The translations under genes were made by a program, and so were the position numbers. 34,714 bases of DNA from Ilumatobacter nonamiensis YM16-303 (GTDB taxonomy: Bacteria; Actinomycetota; Acidimicrobiia; Acidimicrobiales; Ilumatobacteraceae). Below the pieces are notes generated by a model. The model saw only the letters and a program-made list of their open reading frames with translations. It searched no databases and was not told the origin of the DNA. The stretch lies in NCBI RefSeq assembly GCF_000350145.1, contig NZ_BAOL01000163.1, positions 1 to 34,714 of the forward strand, in the 5' to 3' direction. Positions 31,404-34,714 of this stretch are shown here, in pieces. Position 1 is the first letter of the stretch; each line of letters starts with the position of its first letter.

Positions 31404-34058
31404 ATGACCGTCCGGCCTGACCGCAGCGATCTGATCGCGACCCTGCCCTTCGCACCCGACCGCTTCCAGGTCGACGCGTTCGACGCCCTCGATGCGGGTC
31501 GACACGTCGTCGTGGCCGCACCGACCGGGAGCGGCAAGACCGTCGTCGCCGAGTACGGCATCGCCGCCGACCGCATCGATGGTCGTCGATCGTTCTACAC
31601 CGCGCCGATCAAGGCCCTCTCGAATCAGAAGTACCGCGACCTCGTCGAGATCCACGGCGAGGACGCCGTCGGTCTGCTGACCGGCGACAACTCGATCAAC
31701 GGCGATGCGCCGATCGTCGTGATGACGACCGAGGTCCTCCGCAACATGATCTACGCCGGACGCGACCTGAGCGCGCTGGGCACGGTGGTCGTCGACGAAG
31801 TCCACTTCCTCCAGGACACGTACCGCGGTCCCGTGTGGGAGGAGGTGATCATCCACCTGCCACAGCATGTCCGGTTGATCGCCCTGTCGGCCACGGTGAG
31901 CAACGTCGCCGAACTCGCCGACTGGATCGGCACGGTCCGCGGCCCGACCGAATCGGTCGTCGAACGCCAGCGTCCGGTCGAACTGTCGAACAAGTACCTC
32001 GTCGCCGACCGGGACGAGAACCGATTGCACCTGCTCGAGATGTTCGTCGGCGGTGGGATCAACCGTGACGCATTGCGCCTCGACGAGTCTGCGGCGCGGC
32101 GCCGCCCGCGTCGCGACGAACGTCGAGGCCGGGATCGCCGCGGAGCGCCGGGAGGCGGGCGACGACTGGCCACACCCGGACGCATCGAGACCGTGGAGTT
32201 GCTCGACGAGCGGGGACTCCTGCCGGCGATCTTCTTCATCTTCAGTCGTGCCCAGTGCGACGAGGCCGCCAAGACGTGCCTCGACGCCGGGATCGTGCTC
32301 TCCTCGGATGCCGAACGAGCGCAGGTCCGGGCGATCGTCGAGGAACGGTTGGCGGGGCTCGATCCCGACGATCTCGACGTGCTCGGGTACGACCGATTCG
32401 TCCGACAGCTCGAAGCCGGTCTCGCCGCGCACCACGCCGGGATGGTGCCGGCGATGAAGGAAGTGGTCGAAGCGTGCTTCATCGCCGGGTTGGTGAAGGT
32501 CGTCTTCGCGACCGAGACACTCGCGGTGGGGATCAACATGCCGGCGCGTTCGGTGGTCATCGAGAAGTTGACCAAGTTCACCGGTGACCACCACGAGCAG
32601 CTGACGCCCGGTCAGTACACCCAGCTCACCGGTCGCGCCGGCCGACGTGGTCTCGACGAGACCGGCGATGCGATCGTGATGTGGACGCCGTGGGTGCGTT
32701 TCGACGAAGCCGCACAGCTGGCGTCGAGTTCGTCATTCCACCTTCGTTCGGTGTTCCGCCCCACCTACAACATGGCCGCCAACCTCATCCGCACGCACAC
32801 CGCTCCGGAAGCACACCGTCTGTTGAACCTGTCGTTCGCCCAGTTCCAGGCGGACCGGGACGTGGTGCAGATCGAAGCGCGACTCGAACGGAAGCGGGCC
32901 ACCCTCGCCGAGAAACTCGCGGAGGCCGAGAGCCCGTACGGCGACATCGACGAATACCGCAATCTGCGGCGCAGCGAGTCCGACAATCGCCAAGCGCGTC
33001 GTCAGGCATCGGCGGGGCAGATGCGTGGCGCGATGGCCAAGCTCAAACCCGGGGCCATCATCCGCGTCTCGAAGGGGGAGTTCCGCGGCCCGGTGGCCGT
33101 GGTCGCGATCGCACATCGTCGTTCAGGGGTCCGCCTCACGGTGATCACGAAGAGCGAGGAGGTCATGCAGATCGACGGTGACGACCTCGTCGATCTGCCC
33201 GAGCCCGTCGGTTCGATCAAGCTTCCGCCGAACTTCGGCCCCCAGCGGAAGGGTTACCGGCGTGACGTCGGAAAGCGTCTGCGTACGGCCAAGATCGGAT
33301 CCGACAAGCGCCAGCAGCGCAACGACCGCGGCGCGGACCGCCAGATCCGCTCCGACGAACTCGATGTCGCCCGCGACCCTGATCTGCGCCGGCGGGTCGA
33401 GGCCGCCGGTCGAGCCGAACGACTCGTCCAGGAGATCGACCGACTCCAGTCGCGCGTTTCCGACAAGAACCAGTCGCTCGGTCAGGAGTTCGACCGCGTG
33501 CTCACCCTGCTCGATCGCTACGGGTATGCCGACGTCGATGCGTGGGAGTTGACGAGCGACGGGGACATGCTGGCCGGGATCTTCCACGAGTGTGACCTGC
33601 TCGTCGCCGAGATGCTGCGCGCCGATCTCCTCCACGACCTGTCATCGGCCGACCTCGCCGCGATCGTGTCCTGCGTGGTCTACGAACATCGCAGTCCGGA
33701 GCCGCCGCCGGCACCGTGGTTCTCGTCGAAGGACGTGCGGACGCGTTGGAACCGTCTCGACGCGCTCAGCGCCGACCTGCGCGGACAGGAGCGCTCCGTC
33801 GGTCTCGGCGAGCACCGTGAGCCCGACCCGACGTTCGCCGCGATCGCTCACGCCTGGGTGGCAGGGGAGGGCTTCGCCGAGATCGTCGACGAGGAGGAAC
33901 TCACCGGCGGCGACTTCGTGCGCACGATGAAGCAACTGATCGACCTCCTGCGCCAGGTCGCCACGGTCGCGCCCGAACGCTCGGTCCGCGAGGCCGCGTC
34001 GGCGGCGGTCGACGGTGCCCGGCGAGGTGTCGTCCTCGACGGGTCCGCTCCCGGATGA
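31404..34058 (+). CDS. helY: HelY/Ski2-Mtr4-like DEVH-box RNA helicase
   Basis: The 884-residue superfamily 2 helicase has motif I APTGSGKT (residues 39-46) and motif II DEVH in VVVDEVHFLQD. Motif III reads LSATVSN and motif VI QLTGRAGRRGLD. The large C-terminal region (from about residue 470) matches the arch-like and winged-helix parts of Ski2/Mtr4 relatives, which unwind RNA for decay. An Arg-rich, low-complexity insert lies around residues 230-255 (SAARRRPRRDERRGRDRRG). ATG at 31404 follows tatC by 9 bp and the gene overlaps the next by 4 bp. Co-factors such as an exosome are not expected in bacteria, so its exact RNA targets are unknown. Confidence 0.94.
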   Translation: MTVRPDRSDLIATLPFAPDRFQVDAFDALDAGRHVVVAAPTGSGKTVVAEYGIAADRIDGRRSFYTAPIKALSNQKYRDLVEIHGEDAVGLLTGDNSINGDAPIVVMTTEVLRNMIYAGRDLSALGTVVVDEVHFLQDTYRGPVWEEVIIHLPQHVRLIALSATVSNVAELADWIGTVRGPTESVVERQRPVELSNKYLVADRDENRLHLLEMFVGGGINRDALRLDESAARRRPRRDERRGRDRRGAPGGGRRLATPGRIETVELLDERGLLPAIFFIFSRAQCDEAAKTCLDAGIVLSSDAERAQVRAIVEERLAGLDPDDLDVLGYDRFVRQLEAGLAAHHAGMVPAMKEVVEACFIAGLVKVVFATETLAVGINMPARSVVIEKLTKFTGDHHEQLTPGQYTQLTGRAGRRGLDETGDAIVMWTPWVRFDEAAQLASSSSFHLRSVFRPTYNMAANLIRTHTAPEAHRLLNLSFAQFQADRDVVQIEARLERKRATLAEKLAEAESPYGDIDEYRNLRRSESDNRQARRQASAGQMRGAMAKLKPGAIIRVSKGEFRGPVAVVAIAHRRSGVRLTVITKSEEVMQIDGDDLVDLPEPVGSIKLPPNFGPQRKGYRRDVGKRLRTAKIGSDKRQQRNDRGADRQIRSDELDVARDPDLRRRVEAAGRAERLVQEIDRLQSRVSDKNQSLGQEFDRVLTLLDRYGYADVDAWELTSDGDMLAGIFHECDLLVAEMLRADLLHDLSSADLAAIVSCVVYEHRSPEPPPAPWFSSKDVRTRWNRLDALSADLRGQERSVGLGEHREPDPTFAAIAHAWVAGEGFAEIVDEEELTGGDFVRTMKQLIDLLRQVATVAPERSVREAASAAVDGARRGVVLDGSAPG

Positions 34059-34663
34059 CGATCTCGAAGGGGACCACGTGGGGGTCCGCGGTCCCACGGC
34101 CGGCGGATCTGCGAGTCGCCGCCGACGACGTGCAACTGGCCGAGTGGTTGAACGACGCCACGCAGCGTCCGACGGCGGTCGCATCGGGCGACCTGTGGCG
34201 CACGATCGGGGGCACGTCGACGGACGGCCGCGAGGAACTCAACGAACTGCCGCTCGACCTGCTCGAAGTGAATCTCGACGGCACCGTCGTGCATGCGGTC
34301 GCTCACGTCGTCGCCCATCTGCCGTGGTGGCGCGGCAGCTGGCTGCGGGGGCCGGTCGTCGCGGTGATGAACGCAGAGTTCGTGGGCGAGCACGACGTCG
34401 CTCCACGGGGCCATCCGAACGACGGACGAGCCGAGGTCCTCCAGATCGACGGTTCGATGTCGGCGCGTCAACGCCTCGCCGTGCGCCGTCGGCTCCGCAA
34501 CGCCAGCCACCTCCCGCACCCGCAGATCACGACCCGGTCGGTCCGCCACGTCGAGTTCCCGGCGCTGTCCGGCCTGCGAGTGGCCGTCGACGGCCGAGAT
34601 CGCGGGTCGGTCAGCACGTTGACGGTCCGGGTCCGACCCGACGCCGCCGTCCTCTACGCATGA
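34055..34663 (+). CDS. YegS/diacylglycerol-kinase C-terminal-domain-like protein
   Basis: The 202-residue protein resembles only the C-terminal beta-sandwich half of lipid kinases of the YegS/DgkB group. The key stretch is VVAVMNAEFVGEHDVAPRGHPNDGRAEVLQID, followed by a Lys/Arg-poor helix, HLPHPQITTRSVRHVEF and GLRVAVDG. The N-terminal nucleotide-binding half with its GGDGT motif is absent. So it is probably not a kinase; it may bind lipid or serve another role. ATG at 34055 overlaps the helicase stop, so it is co-translated with helY. The match is by pattern only, and its function is uncertain. Confidence 0.65.
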   Translation: MTISKGTTWGSAVPRPADLRVAADDVQLAEWLNDATQRPTAVASGDLWRTIGGTSTDGREELNELPLDLLEVNLDGTVVHAVAHVVAHLPWWRGSWLRGPVVAVMNAEFVGEHDVAPRGHPNDGRAEVLQIDGSMSARQRLAVRRRLRNASHLPHPQITTRSVRHVEFPALSGLRVAVDGRDRGSVSTLTVRVRPDAAVLYA

Positions 34664-34714
34664 CCCCGTTCTCGTGATCTCCTCCAGCGCTCCGTGCGCG
34701 AACTGTTCACGAGA

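Noticed and set aside
1-34714. CRISPR arrays, prophage or insertion sequences
   Set aside because: No regular repeat-spacer units, integrase, transposase or terminal inverted repeats were seen. The holin-like 117-residue gene stands alone among housekeeping genes.
34664-34714. Possible start of another gene at the right edge (GTG at 34673)
   Set aside because: Only about 40 bases remain and no ribosome site or recognisable peptide can be supported.

Overview
The window is a gene-dense, strongly G+C-rich stretch of an actinobacterial chromosome. The organism call rests on a complete Pup-proteasome locus (ARC/Mpa ATPase, Dop, Pup, PrcB, PrcA, PafA), followed by tatA/B, tatC and a HelY-type helicase in the order familiar from actinobacteria. 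Frequent GTG starts, 4-bp start/stop overlaps and a nickel superoxide dismutase fit this. The combination of a TtuA/TtuB tRNA-thiolation pair, an N-terminal ATP-grasp ADP-forming acyl-CoA synthetase and no pafB/pafC suggests a deep-branching class such as Acidimicrobiia (Ilumatobacter-like). That taxonomic placement is inference. I see no rRNA, tRNA, CRISPR array, insertion sequence or prophage. No gene-free stretch exceeds 300 bases; the largest is about 200 bp, before dop.

Region 1 (1-5561, minus strand): a short repeat with hairpins, then a run of genes read right to left. These are a SodX-type signal peptidase, an AlaX-type alanyl-tRNA editing protein, a secreted TlpA-like thioredoxin, a CcdA-like membrane protein, a small unknown protein, an SRPBCC protein and transketolase. 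Region 2 (5643-6128): the nickel superoxide dismutase gene, divergent from its probable maturation protease and closed by a clear hairpin terminator. Its nickel hook reads HCDLYCG, with Tyr where the family has Pro.

Region 3 (6220-16399, plus strand): TetR plus PaaI thioesterase; an ADP-forming acyl-CoA synthetase; two tandem PBP4-type D,D-carboxypeptidases; a LON-N domain protein; three small membrane or basic proteins; then a compact tRNA T-loop modification operon (TtuB-like sulfur carrier, TtuA thiolase, TrmI m1A58 methyltransferase). Region 4 (16400-19427): a TetR repressor divergent from an MMPL/RND transporter, with a 36-bp near-palindromic double operator between them.

Region 5 (19442-28774): a ferredoxin divergent from the proteasomal ATPase ARC, an MFS transporter and a trans-acting enoyl-reductase-like protein, then dop-pup-prcB-prcA-pafA. 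Together these genes tag proteins with Pup (PafA), remove the tag (Dop), unfold pupylated substrates (ARC) and degrade them (PrcAB). Pup is encoded with a C-terminal Glu, so it should need no deamidation. Region 6 (28820-34663): signal peptidase I, a glycerophosphodiester phosphodiesterase on the opposite strand, TatA/B, TatC, a HelY/Ski2-like helicase and an orphan YegS-like C-terminal domain protein.
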